Assembly: GCA_965153455.1 (NCBI GenBank)
Contig: OZ234504.1
Coordinates: 11,966,001-12,030,000 of the forward strand
Reading direction: 5' to 3'
DNA: 64,000 nt
Source of the DNA: Sphagnum compactum
Taxonomy: Eukaryota; Bryophyta; Sphagnopsida; Sphagnales
Shown: positions 12,101 to 25,146 of the stretch, piece by piece
Layout of the letters: every line of letters begins with the position of its first letter
How positions within the stretch are numbered: the first letter of the stretch is position 1
Program-made: the position numbers and the translations under genes
Notes under the pieces: model-generated
The model's input: only the letters and a program-made list of their open reading frames with translations
Database searches by the model: none
What the model was told of the DNA's origin: nothing

Positions 12101-15100
12101 CCATGCTACCCAAACACCATGGAACCAACTATAAAATGATATCACAACCTTGTTGTACACTTGTATTCTTTACCTGTACTTTTGCTTATCTCAATTTAAA
12201 ACTTCCAAATCCTTTATGAGTCATCCCATCAATTGTAGATTCTAAAATAGTTCAACTAATGCACCCCTAAGTTCATCTTGAAGTATGGACCCAAAGAAAC
12301 TTTTGAAGTGATATTAATGAAAAAAAGGATAAAACAAATATAATTCACTTGGGTACATTCCCAACTTGCTCCTCACATTTAAGAAAAAGGAATGGATGTA
12401 AGATCCAAGATGAAACTAGGATGATGTGACAATCATGAACACCTAATAAACAAATCATTTGCACAAGCAAAACATTATATGTGGTTATTGCAAATGGGGT
12501 CTATTTTGAATCATAACTTGCCTTAGATTCATTATACTCACATGATTTAAACTTGGGAAGAGGCCACCACCCTCCTCCCTATAATATATTTTATGATTAG
12601 TTGTGTGGAGTACATCAAAATGGTTTAAATGCCCATGACTCTCAAATAAGAATGTTGAAATTCCTAAATTATGAATATTGTGATTTCACAAGTTCATAAC
12701 TCCCTCATATGATTTTAATTAAAGAGCTTCAGATTGCAAAGTTTAAGCCCTCAACGTCATATTTCCAAATTCTTGTCGATGCTTTGATCATAGTTTATTT
12801 TACCTTTTTTTTAGTTTTAATGGTTAAAAATTAAATTACTAATTTAATTCCCAACTTTTATTTTGGTAATATACCATACCCTTCAAACCTCCATATGGAA
12901 AATGCAAACTTGCAACTTCCTTTAAGAATCCATTTAAACCATATGCACACCACACCCTTAATCTATGTCTTTAAAAGTCTATTTAACCCATATCTCAATT
13001 GATTTGGCCCAATTGATTTTGGCTCCAATAGTTATACGAAAAGACCATTAAGGTGATTTTTTCTTTTTCTACGTTAATAACATAGATTTATAAAATTAGA
13101 TTTGTATCATTGAAAAATAATTGATCTCTAATTATATGCCCTCCAATAAGAATAAATACCATGATATTAAATATAGGCCTTTTTAGCATATAACTAATAG
13201 CATCCACCACCAAAATAAATAAGTATGGTGATAGTAATAGACAACCTTGTCCAATTTACCTAAAAAGGTGGAATTAGGTTCCCAAATTGCCATTCACCTT
13301 CATAGATGAAGCAACATCAATATAAAAGGAAAAAATCCACTTATCACAAGTGTCATTAAAACCCAAGGGTGCAAGCAAGGTAAAGTAGACAGCTCATTTT
13401 TCCTTATAAAAATAATTTACATGTAACCATGAATTTTTTTAATGTATTGAAAGTAAAAAAAAAATTGTACAATAATTAACATGATGATAATCTTTCATTT
13501 TATTTTTAAAATGTTGGAAAACCCCATCTTGAAAGTAGAATTAAGTATAATTTTTTAAAATATTTTTACTTGCACAAAATGTTCAATCTTACAAAATGGA
13601 CTACATGTAGATGAAATATTGATTGAAAAAATAAAATAAACTTAGTGGAGCCATAAAAAATACTTATGTATTCTCAAATTATGAATGTTATAATCATAAT
13701 ATATCAAATTTTTAATATGAAGTAGGTTTGAACACCATTTTGAGCCAATTAGTTTCGAATGTACTTTCAACCTGCTTTTATGATACCAAAGTTGTTCAAA
13801 TTTTGTATTCAACTTCCCATAAATTAAATGTAGGGCCTTATGGTTTTATATTTTGTACTCTGAATCTATTTTTTTGTGTCCATATAAAAAAATGTTTCAT
13901 TTTTTAATTGGACTTTGGGCAGACTACTTTTTTGTCTACTTTACATTGCCGACACCCCTAATGGTTTGAGGGTAGAAAATAGGAACCCTCAATCTATCAA
14001 GTCAAATGCCTTTTCAAAGCCTAATGAAAATAAAAATAACTTCTAATCATTACATTTTACCCACTCCATAGCTTCATTAACCAAAAATATGTTTAAAATA
14101 TTTCTTCCTCTCACAAAGTCAATCTAATTAGGTGATAAAGGGAAGAAACTCCTTTAGTTTGATGGTTAATGTTTATCTATGATTTTATACACACTCCCAA
14201 TAGGGTAATAGGGCATCGATTGCTTATCAAAAACCTATCACCTTTCTTGGGTATCAACGCGACTTACACACTTACTAGTCAAGTAGTTACCATCTATCCA
14301 CATTCTAGAATTTCCTCAAATGCCTTTGGTGATCAAAAGTGATAACATCCACACACTCTTGAAAAAACCATGTAAGTTCACACCATCCTGTCTAAGACAT
14401 TTGTCCTTGGCAAGGAAACAACTACCTTTGTAACCATCTTAGAATCAATTTCTTAATTAGAGCAAACTTCATGGCAAAGTCCATTTTAATTAATATACAT
14501 TCAAAACAAAATCATTGGTTTTTAACATTGAATCATTGTAGATCATTTGATTTAATTTGGAATAGAAATTAGAAACACAACTAATAATTTTTCATGAATT
14601 ACTAGTTCATTATCTCATCAACCATCCATGGAGGATTTTTTGTGTGTCTCCTTATGAAATTTTAAAAAAAAAATTTAAGCATGTATTTCCATTAGTTCTT
14701 GGCATACTCAAGGGGTGATGATGTTTTGCTAAATTCTTTGTTAGGTTTTCAACTTGCCTTCATCTTAAAAAAATATCTTTATATCATTCATTGGAATAGT
14801 AGCATGAGGAAGTGTGGTTTACTTAGGTTAAATTGTGTGGTGGCCTAAATTAATTTTGGTCAACCAAAGTTGATTTATAATTATTTAAATTATATTATGT
14901 TAAAATATGTTAGTGATTATAACTTTGTGATGATTAATTATGTTGTAGATAAAAAGTTGTGGTGCAATTATCAAGGATTTGAACCCTCAAACCTTCAAAA
15001 TGGAAATGAAAGGTTCAAGTTTTCACACTTATAACTTAGGAAACTCAACCTAAGTTTTTTTGCTGAAGTAGTTTACTTATTTTATTTTAAATTTGCTTTT

Positions 15101-18100
15101 AATCTAGGATGGCATAAGTTAGGCTCTTGAATTACATCACCTAGCGTAAACCTCCTAGCATTACCTAGGCTCCCTAGGCTTTGGTTGACACATGACATCA
15201 CATGATTGGATCAAAAATATGCTTTTAGCTTTAGGCTATCACATGATAGTCTATAAATGGTTAATAATTTTTTTAATATGGAATAAGTTGCCACGTGGAT
15301 ATTTTTAAAAATAAAAATGTATTAAAAATTTAAATTTCAGCCATTGGATGCATTTTCCATAATTATTATTCAATTTAATGTTATAAAATTCATCAACTAT
15401 GATCATATAATCTTTCAAAATTGTAATAATTTGTGGCATGACATAAATGACCATGGTCATGTTCGCAATGAAATGGCATAAGCAATGAGTTTCAATCAAT
15501 TAGGTAATCATGTAATCCCTAAGGCATATTCGACTAAGGTTTATAATCATAGATGGACTCACATCTATTATTTTTTGGCATAATGAAAATTTGGAAAACA
15601 AATTTTATAATAATTTAAAATTATAAAAATCTAGATAATTGATAATAAATGTCAAGTACAAAAGGTGCATAAGTTTTCAATAATATACAATGATATACCA
15701 ACAATAAGGATAGTCCTTCATTTGAATTAGGTTAATTATTCAATTCTTTAGTTTTTTGATAGGATCATCCTAATTTTTTATTTTTTATTTTTTGGTTTAC
15801 CCTCTTGAAAACTATTTAATGCCAAATCAATGTGAGGTACCGATATTTATAATGTTTAAAAACATCCAAAAAAATTGAAGTGTTTACCATGGTACTAATG
15901 TAAATTCTAGTTCACCCAAGGCATGGGGGAAAATGGCATAGTCTTAGGTGAACAAAATTTTGAACAAGAAGGGGGAGGCCAACTACAACATTGTTAAAAA
16001 CACACATGCACACACACACACACAAGCACACAACTTCAAATTTTCACCACACTTCATTGTTCAGCTTCCCATTAATTGTATCAATGGGATTTTGGCCATA
16101 AAACATGTTATTGACTTTTGATTTATATGAAACTTGACATAGTAAAAAACATTTAATCTCCTAGGGCTATGTATATTCAAATTAAAATTTATAAACATAC
16201 TGGCGAAAACCACAAAGTCACAATTTTCATAGGTAATTTAAACCTTTCAATAGTTTATTTCCAATTACAAAATTCAAATCTTTTTAAATTATAACTAATT
16301 TTGTGAAGGTACTTAAATCATAGTGTTAAAATTGAAGGTGCATGTTTTGGGTATCAAAATGTAGATAAAACATGTGTAACACATATGTTTGAAATACACA
16401 TTGACTAAACAAAAACCAATTCATATTCTTACATATCACACATGAATCCCTAGATGGTTTTTCAAATGTGAATGTCAAATTCGACTACTTGACAAGGTTG
16501 TTTCTAGACATGAATATATGTAAACATTCATACATATTCTATTTAAAGAGTTTCCAATTCCCACACCAAGTATGTTAAAAGAAAATCTAATCATTTGACA
16601 TGTGGAAATGCCCTTGGAATGGGGTGTGCTTGAAATAAGCACTTGATTGAATTGAAAGGGCACTTTGCTTTAGAATTGCCGTGTTTCAAGGATGTTATTT
16701 GATGTAAAGAATTGGCAAAAAAAGAGGTTGCGCCTTTTGAAAAATGAAATGCCCATTGAAAAAATGTTTCATTTCTAAAACTGCCTCGCATTTTGTAAAA
16801 GAAAATTCTACTTGATAATATGTTATCAGATACTAATTTTTTTATGTTTGTGCTTTACATAATCAACAAAAGTTTGTTAGGTTTACTAAATCAATGAAGG
16901 GTTTGTCTCCAAGTTGTTTTCTCTAAGTCTAATCACAAAGTGCTTTAACTTTTAAAAGCTTAAGCCTTTACGCAACCAAAATTGAATGAATTTTTAATAT
17001 TTTCACATTATGTTTTCAAATGTAAAATGAACAATAGTGGCTTCTGACATTGGCCTAAGAATGAACATGACCATATGACTATTCCAAGTTTGAACAAGAT
17101 CATAATAATAGACTTCAGTTATGAAAAACATATTTTAGATTTTAAATCAATTTTCCAATGACAAAAACACCAAAACTCAATATCTCCCACACCTTAGGTC
17201 TAAAATTACAAAATTACTTTGAAGGAATCCCACTCAAGGGATTCACAACAATATTAAAAACTGCTTGAATTTCGCTTTTCAAATTTGATTTTCTTGAATT
17301 TTGAATTCTACACAAGCAAGACATTTCATGAAATTTATATTTCATGGCCCACTTTGGGGTTTCAAGTGCATTATCCACTTCTTGCTCATTTTCCATACTA
17401 CCTTGAATGTTGGGTTATAGCTCTTTTGATGAACAAAGGAGGTATTGTGTTGGGATTTTGAGAGATCTTTTATGTCTAAATTTTCATTTTGTGTTTTTTT
17501 TTATCATCTCGTGGAAGCGACAAAAACAAATGTTCACAAGGAGGCATTAATTTCAAGTACATTCCAAAGGTACCAAAATGTAGAAAATGTGTTAGAGTCT
17601 ATGATATTCATTGCAATATGTGACTACTTTTTATTAATAGGTATTATGAGACATTGTTGTTTCATTATGTCAAGCACTAACATTAAAACAATGAATACAT
17701 TATAATATTTACAATATTTCATACTAGTAATTTTTTGGTAAACTAGGGCAAACTTTTGCCTTTCCTTGGGAAGTTTCACCCACCATAACAAGAATATGTA
17801 ATTATGATTTGCCAATTATGCTTTGAAATGAAGTTTAAGGTTATAGGCCACATCAAATCATAAAGTTATGTTTTAACATATTTATATTATTGAAGGCAAA
17901 AATTATACTAGTTTTTTATTGTTTTGATCAAAACTTGTCACCAATAAAATTAAATCTTTTGTGAGATGATCGCCACTCGTGTTACATTTCAAAAATGAAA
18001 ACATAAATAATTGGATAAATGATAAGAGATGCATATTCATTTGTATTATCAAGATGCCTTTTTGAAATATGCGCAATAAAACAAAAATAACAATGTATGT

Positions 18101-19853
18101 TGTTGTGGGTCTTTCCTTGCTTTTCCCAACCTTGAGGAAGTTAATGTCCTAGTTAAAGTAAAACCCATGATGATTGGAGTTTAAGCTATCAAAATGCATT
18201 TTCAAATACAAGGTGCTTTGATGTTTTAAAACACATGGACCATGAGCCAAAGAAAGGCAAATGCAAAAGGACAATCTTAGCATTTTCAAAAAAAATTTAA
18301 AGTGATCATTGGGTGATTTGGAACGAGTGGGTTTGAAATGTAGATGTAGGCTTTTAACCACTCCACCAAAGCTTAAGGTTGTGCACTCTAATAATAAATA
18401 TTTCATCCTCAAAATCAACCCAATTACCCAATTGACAATGGCCATTCCTATTAATGGAATGCCCTAATACCTATCTTTTCTTAAAAATCACTAATGTAGC
18501 TTGTGCCATTGGCCCAAGTGTGAACGCATTGAGGACTCAACTAATTTTTCCTTCCAAATTCAATTTTTGCAAATTGTTTGAATTTTTGACAACAAAATCA
18601 TTCAAAAATCAATATCTTCCACAACTTAGCTCTGAAAATTGTGAAGTAAACTCTATTAAATTTGACTCGTCAAATGCTTTCCAAGAACACCAAGAGTGCC
18701 TCCAAATTCCAATACGGTTTTCGATTTTGATTTTATTTAATTTTCATTGAGAGAATGGTTCAATAATCAATGGCTTTCACATCATAGTTCCAAATAGTCT
18801 CAAACCAAGTCGATGCACCCCTATTCATCAAGAGCTTTCCGAAGATACCAAGAGTGCCACATGAAGCACCGTGGTTTGGGAGATCTCAAGGTGACAAAAC
18901 AAAACAAAATAGATTACCTTGTTTCATAAAGAGATTGCTATTGGTGAAAGGCCTTTCCATTTTTAGCTGTTAATTGATAGTCAATTTTCTTTTGGATTTT
19001 GAGTACGATGGGTAATTTTTCAAATTTTCAATTTGTTTGATAAACAAACTTTTGATTTTTGATTTTTGATTTTTTTGGTTTGTCTTTCATTTTGGAGGGA
19101 CACTTAATGTAAAGTTTGAGATCTAGATGCGTCAAACAACCATTTTTAGAGAGAATATTAAATGATTGTCCAACTTATTTTTATCATCTTATTATTATCG
19201 AATTTTTTAATATATACACGTTAAAATCATTTTATATTAATTATAATTTATTTCAGATTATTACATATTTTATGTTATGATTAAATTGATTATATGAATA
19301 AAATATACTCTATAATTGAACTAATTAACTTATATTTTCACCTAATAACCAATATATTACACCTTATATTTTTAATCACGTAGTTTCTACTTTTTGTTTA
19401 CTAATGTCTCCCCCCGACCCCTCTCCCCCTGGTCGGGCATTTGCTTTGTGACATATGAGAAAATCACTAAAATCTTTTGGCTGGCGCATTATGTGGAGGG
19501 TAAAAAGTCCTAGTTGAAAGACATTCCCAAATAATGGGCCTAGGATGAGGTGGTAGTTAAGTCGAGGAAATTTTTCAAAAGTGCTTGGTGGGGTTATTAG
19601 GCCTCCTCCGGAGTAACTCAAAAGCAATCTAACACATTCTTTTAGTCTAGTGAACCTACTTAAGTAGTAGTGACCATTAAGCCTTCTTTTGAACCTCCCC
19701 CAATATATGCCTAAAACCTAAATAACACATATATATTGGGTTCTTGTGGATTCATATATAACTACGAAAACAACTCCCTTTTTTATTTCTAAGTGTATTT
19801 TTGAGTGATCTCCCCCAGTCGAAGAACCTTTAGACCCTTATGCTAAAAGGGGG
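9182..19853. other. AT-rich intergenic spacer
   Basis: More than 10 kb of AT-rich sequence without a convincing gene. All reading frames are short and low in complexity. Landmarks are a poly-G run (about 9434-9451), an ATT microsatellite (9591-9616), poly-A (11288-11306) and a CA microsatellite (16001-16031). It is probably old, decayed transposon sequence. I see no intact element ends or transposase motifs. Confidence 0.6.
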
Positions 19854-20007
19854 CACTACAACAAAAGGTGTCCCTGTATGCCAAGTGATTTCACTAGAAT
19901 TTGAGTGAATTCACTAGTTGTAGTGAACATGGACCAGTGAAGAAACAGTGAATTCACTGGTCTAATGAACGAGGACTAGTGAACTACACCCACATTTTGT
20001 AGTAGTG
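19854..20007. mobile_element. CACTA-like MITE (154 bp)
   Basis: The left end CACTACAACAAAAGG (19854) and the inverted right end (complement CACTACTACAAAATG, ending 20007) match at 13 of 15 positions, which is typical of CACTA/EnSpm termini. The interior has repeated GTGAATTCACT and CACTAG motifs in both orientations, resembling subterminal repeats. The flanking triplets (GGG and AGG) are only a partial match for a 3-bp target duplication. No coding sequence is present. Confidence 0.6.
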
Positions 20008-21605
20008 AGGAGGGCGGGGGGGGGGGAGGGGTCGCTAATTTTATATGTTCCCATGTTCCCATGGAAATATTTTGTTTCTATGAAACATGAAAGAAACAAG
20101 GAAATAAAAAAAAGAGTTGTTTCCATAAAAGGGGAGGTTCCAATACTGGTGCATTCTGTTGAGGTTTGGAACATCCTTGGGCTCATGCCCTTGGGGTGCC
20201 CTCTCCCTAAGGGGAACGCACTTATATTGGGAACCTCCCTTATACAACAATAGTTGGCCAGACTCCCATATGGAACCAGCACCCCCACTAGTGTGCACCA
20301 TGAAGGATGGATGTTAATTTTGTCAGCGGTCAAGAAATTACAACTTTTTCTGTTGGGTTCCAGTTCCCTAGCTAACCATGGTGGTTACCTCAGTTGCTTG
20401 TTTTTACTACCCAGTTACTATAACCACCTGCAAATTGTGTTGTTATTACCGAATAGGTAAAAAAACCAGTGTCGGGCAGGTATATCCCTCTAGGCATACC
20501 TGACCGACATGGCATTTCAAGGGAAATAACATATGTAAAGCCCGGCAAGCAAAGCCCGGGCTTGTTACATATTTAGCGAAATTAGGCCCTCTAGACATGG
20601 ATATAGATTTTTTTGGGTATGTTATAGATGGGCATACATAACACCGAGCATAACCTATAGAAGCCCATTGGACATCAATCCGGGCATTTGCCAAAGAAGC
20701 ACATTCACGATCGTCATCAAATTTCAAAACAAAAAACACACGGCACCATCCACCGGGGCAAACCATTCTCCTCTCTAAACTCGAAAACTAAAAAATTCAC
20801 GATCCTTGGAACGTAAATGCCCTACATAAACATTGTTCAAAATAATAAAAAAGGCAAGCAATATATGCCCTCGACACCGGTGTATATACCCCGGGCATCA
20901 CAAAACATGTGCCCGCCGTCCTGCCCGCCCACCTGCCCGCCTAGGCAAGGGCATCCTCACCTGTGTATGAGAAAGGAAAATGGCCCACCCAGGTAGGGTA
21001 AGTGGGGGCCCCCTTTTTCCCCCCAATAAATACCCGTCAATCAGGTCATGACATACCCAAGTTCATGCCCTAGTAGATAGATAGATACCCCCATGACCTA
21101 ACCCTTGTACATGCCCACCACCCAACCCTGGTTAAACACTACTAAAACAAACCAGCCCTTTACCTATGTATAAACCAGGTACTTACCTTAGTACCTAGTC
21201 ACCGACCTATTTGCACTGACGGGTATCAAAATGGCCCCCAATATCCTTCTTTGAATTCCCCCCAAGAGATTATAAGACATGCCTCTCAAATCAGTGTGAA
21301 CCGGTTTGGGTGCTCTGGTACCTACCCTCCCCATCCCCATTACCGCCCTCCCCCCCCCCCCCCCCCCCCCCAATTTAGAAGGGCGGTAGGGTAGCCTAGT
21401 ATATTCGGATATATACAATATACCCGAATGATCCCCTTTGTGAAGTATCCGTCAACCCGAGATAGTACCTCCATTGGGTGGGTTAGTTAGTTAGTAACCA
21501 AGATGGACCCCACCCAAGATACCACCTCGAGTTAGTTAGTACAAAAGTTGGATCCCTAGATACCACCTGAATCGGTATCATTTAAAGGGCCCATGTGGAA
21601 GGAGC
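20008..21605. other. Intergenic spacer with low-complexity tracts
   Basis: No gene is supported. The segment 20460-21020 is richer in GC with recurring GCCCG motifs. A long poly-C run lies at about 21351-21371. A motif around GTTAGTTAGT plus GATACCACCT is repeated between 21450 and 21580. Some of this may be decayed transposon sequence. Confidence 0.5.
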
Positions 21606-22036
21606 CTGTCCCCACCTACGAACGAGATGCGCCCGTTTTGGCGAAACCAAGATCCACCTAAAGAACGAGATGAGCCCGTTCGGGAGATCCACCTAAGAAG
21701 GAGATGAGCCCGTTTAGGTCAAATCTGGGGTCCACCTAAGAACGATTGCGCCCCGTTAGCGTACAACGGTGTACCACCTAAGAATGACTGGAGCCCACAG
21801 GGTAAAACTGTGTTCCACCTAAGAACGAGATTGAGCCTGTTAGGAGACAACTGTGTTCCACCTAAGAGTGAGTAAGCCCGTTAGGGTACAACAACTGTGG
21901 TCCACCTAAAAACCAGATGAGCCCGTTAGGGTAAAACTGTGGTCCACCTAAGAACTACGTGAGGTACAGCTGTGTTCCACGTAAGAACGAGTCGGGTCCG
22001 TTAGGGTAAAGCTGTGGTCCACCTAAGAACGAGTTG
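21606..22036. repeat. ~43-bp tandem array upstream of IND1
   Basis: About ten imperfect units share GTCCACCTAAGAACGAG followed by GAGCCCGTTAGGGTA and a short AACTGTG-type link. Units vary by small indels. The array ends about 80 bp before the proposed IND1 start codon (22116), so it occupies the promoter or 5' leader region. No spacers of constant length exist, so it is a minisatellite and not a CRISPR. Confidence 0.85.
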
Positions 22037-22115
22037 CATACTTGTAGATGCTGGTTCGTTCTCGTCTTCCTTTTGTCAAAGAAGCACTTTGTCCTCGAGA
22101 ACAGGTGGTAGGGTT

Positions 22116-25100
22116 ATGGCGATGGTGCGACCTTCAAGGCTTCTTCTCAACGTCGGACGCACCATCCATGAGGTTTTTTTTCCCTTTTATTGCCTCTCTT
22201 TCTTCCAGTTGTTTGTGTCTGTCAATCGGTAGCTAACAGATTCCGAGAGCTTTCCAGGTATTTCATTTTTATTTTGGTGAGTTTCTATTGCATTTATTCT
22301 CTGTGGAACCATGAAGCAAAACTCCAGATAGGAGCTCTGTTTTTTTTTTAATAATGATGTTTGGAGCATATTTGGGACTCTTTCACTCGCAATTTCCTCT
22401 CTGTTCAATTCCTTATCCTTCAACTAGGGTAAGCCGTATGTTATGTATTTATGTCGCTCCGTCTGTCTGTCTTCCCTCCTACCAACTCTGGAATTTGAAA
22501 CCCTTTTTATCATCATCTGAAGGGATGGTGCAAATCCACAATCCAAAAAACCTCAATTCCAAACAGCATTGTTCTTCTGTACAAAAATGAAACAAAAATC
22601 TCCTGACAAGATTTTAGTTTTAGGTTTTCATGCTTGGTTTCTGGAATCAAACAACACTGCCCCAGAAAAATAGAGGTAAAAAGTGTTCCCAAGAATCTGC
22701 TGTCATGTAGTTGGAGGCTTGTTTCTTGATTGCTATCGACCATCACGACTGAGTCTTCTTGTTGTTTCTGGAAATGTGACAGAAACACAGGAAACAGATT
22801 GTTTTAGAATGTTTTGCCTGAATTTTGGGTGGATTCTTATGTACTTATGTATATGCACTATCAGGAGCTGATGAAGTCAGTTGGTAGTCATGGCGGCTTG
22901 TCATTACTATTCTCGATGAAGGTGACACTTTGTGAGGGACTCTCACGAGGTGATGGCTGTTTTTGTTGTTGAGATACCTTCAAAGTGTTGTTCTAGAGAT
23001 TTCTCTGCAATCTCATACATATAGTTTTATAGTACTGGGTAGGGTTTTGAAGAACAGAATTCATTCTGTTACTAACAAACTGGAATTTATAAGAATTTAT
23101 GTGCAGACATTTATACTCTTGTGTGTTTTCAGGGTTTGTGGCAAGGGCATGGTACAAGAGGTCTGGCAAGTGGTGTGGGAAGCCAAGGGAGAGGGCCACC
23201 TATAGGTAGCAAGCCAGCTGTAGAAGGTGTGCAAAGCATTATTGCTGTAGCTTCAGGCAAAGGAGGAGTTGGCAAGTCAACAACTGCAGGTACAGGACAG
23301 ACCAGTTGTCTCCCTTGCCTCTCTATGCACAGACAAAAGGTTCCTGGATCATATTTGGTCAGAAGGCTGCTTACAGGTTGTATAATCCTGCATCAAGTGT
23401 CTCATAATGTGTTTTCCTGCAGTAAATTTGGCAGTGGCGCTTGCTGTGGAGTGCAGGCTGCGGGTGGGTTTGCTGGATGCAGATGTCTATGGGCCTTCCA
23501 TCCCCAGTCTGATGAAGCTTCAAGGGCGCCCTCAGCTGGATTCAGGTCTCCTCCTACATTTGACACTTAAATCAATTTTTTTTCAGGTACCTGTTGAGCT
23601 ATTTCAAGTGTTGAAATCTGCTTAGCAACTGCAAATATTAGCTTCAGTAACCAATGCAAACACACTGTTGGTGAAAGGTTCCAATTTGCATAAAATCCTT
23701 TTGGGATGATTATAGTGACACAGACATGCATCATGGGGAATCTCTGTCACATGTTGCATGATGTGGGAAGAGAGTAAAAGAATTGGTTTTTTTTCGCAGC
23801 ATCAAGGATGATACCAATGGAGAACTATGGTGTAAAGTGCATGTCAATGGGATTCCTTATGGAGAAGGATGCTCCGGCTGTCTGGAGAGGGCCCATGGTA
23901 TGAGCTGGTCTTCCCCTTGCCCTGCTTAGTTCCTGTTACGTCTTTGTTGATTTCTTGAGATGGCAAATTAAGATGTCAATATGCAGGCATGGTAGGCAGA
24001 TAGGGTGGGAGGGAGTTCTAACGGTTTTGAAAGTTGCTGTCCCAGTGGCAATCTGTGATTGGCAGGTGATGAGTGCATTAGAAAAGCTGGTGCGAGGTGT
24101 CAGCTGGGGCAAACTGGATGTGATGGTGGTGGACATGCCCCCAGGGACTGGCGATGCTCAAATCTCTATCTCTCAACGCCTCCCTTTGGCTGGTACAACA
24201 AACTCAACAATCTTTATTAAGGAAGTGCCATTTGAAATGCAATTCTCATCTGTAAAGGTTCCTTCAATTTTTAACAGGGCAGGATTGCTCAAATTGGAGT
24301 TTTGAGGGAGGGTTCTTGATATATAAATCACCTTATATATCCCTTGCACTCGTGATGCATTTATCACCGCAGCCTTGTGTCAGAATTTGAGTGTTGGTTA
24401 CAGAGCAGTAATGTACACAGCAAGCTAACTATTGGTTCTTTTGTTGGGTGCAGGAGCAGTGATTGTGTCAACACCACAAGATATTGCTTTGATTGATGCA
24501 CGAAGGGGGGCAAATATGTTCCGAAAAGTTGATGTTCCTGTGGGTGGATCTCACACTCAGTTCATTAGATTCCATTTCCCTTTGCTGCCACAATTGTCTG
24601 CTTACTGCAGGTTGAGCCTCACATTCTATGGAATAATTTACCAATAAAAGCAAGTATATAATGTTAACAAGAAACAGGTGCTGCAGATCCTGGGATTGAT
24701 TGAGAACATGAGCTTCTTTAAGTGCCCCAAGTGTGGTGAGCGGTGTGATGTTTTTGGTCATGGCGGTGCTCAGACAACAGCACAGGAGATGGATATGGAG
24801 TTTCTTGGAGAGGTACTCAACAACTGGAACCTCTACTTTTCTCCATGTGTTTTGAATTTTCTCAATTGAAGCACATGTGATGGTGAGATAATCCCACAAA
24901 ATGCAACACAGTAGGGCTATCTCAGACTTTTCAAGGTCATTTGAACATGCTTCAATTGCTTGACGGCAGGTGCCTCTGAACATTGCAATCCGAGAAACAT
25001 CAGATGCAGGGAGTCCAATTGTGGCAGCTTCACCCTCCAGTGAAGTGGCAATGGTGTACAAGGCCATTGCAGTCCAATTGGCTGCTAAACTGCAGGACTG

Positions 25101-25146
25101 GACATCATCTGGAGCTGGAGCTGGGCCTAAAATCACCATACGATAA
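22116..25146 (+). CDS. IND1: IND1/NUBPL-type Fe-S protein for complex I assembly
   Basis: This is a Mrp/NBP35-family P-loop NTPase that delivers Fe-S clusters to mitochondrial complex I. Exons are 22116-22172, 23133-23289, 23423-23545, 23800-23897, 24066-24192, 24454-24539, 24678-24812 and 24970-25146. All joins keep frame and give about 319 residues, the usual NUBPL size. Visible motifs are the deviant Walker [10 protein letters not shown] (about residues 50-58), [10 protein letters not shown], the Walker B region [19 protein letters not shown], and the cluster-binding CPKC motif in exon 7. Exon 1 ([19 protein letters not shown]) is Arg-rich without acidic residues until its end, as expected for a mitochondrial presequence. 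Its donor (GAG then GTTTTT) is poor, so exon 1 is the least certain part. Introns are mostly 120-260 bp apart from the 960-bp first one. The P-loop, cysteine pair and downstream motifs are intact, so the gene is probably functional. Confidence 0.92.

Noticed and set aside
21606-22036. CRISPR-like array
   Set aside because: Units are contiguous and imperfect, with no unique spacers and no associated genes. It is a plant minisatellite. The same applies to 29985-30500 and 38336-39087.
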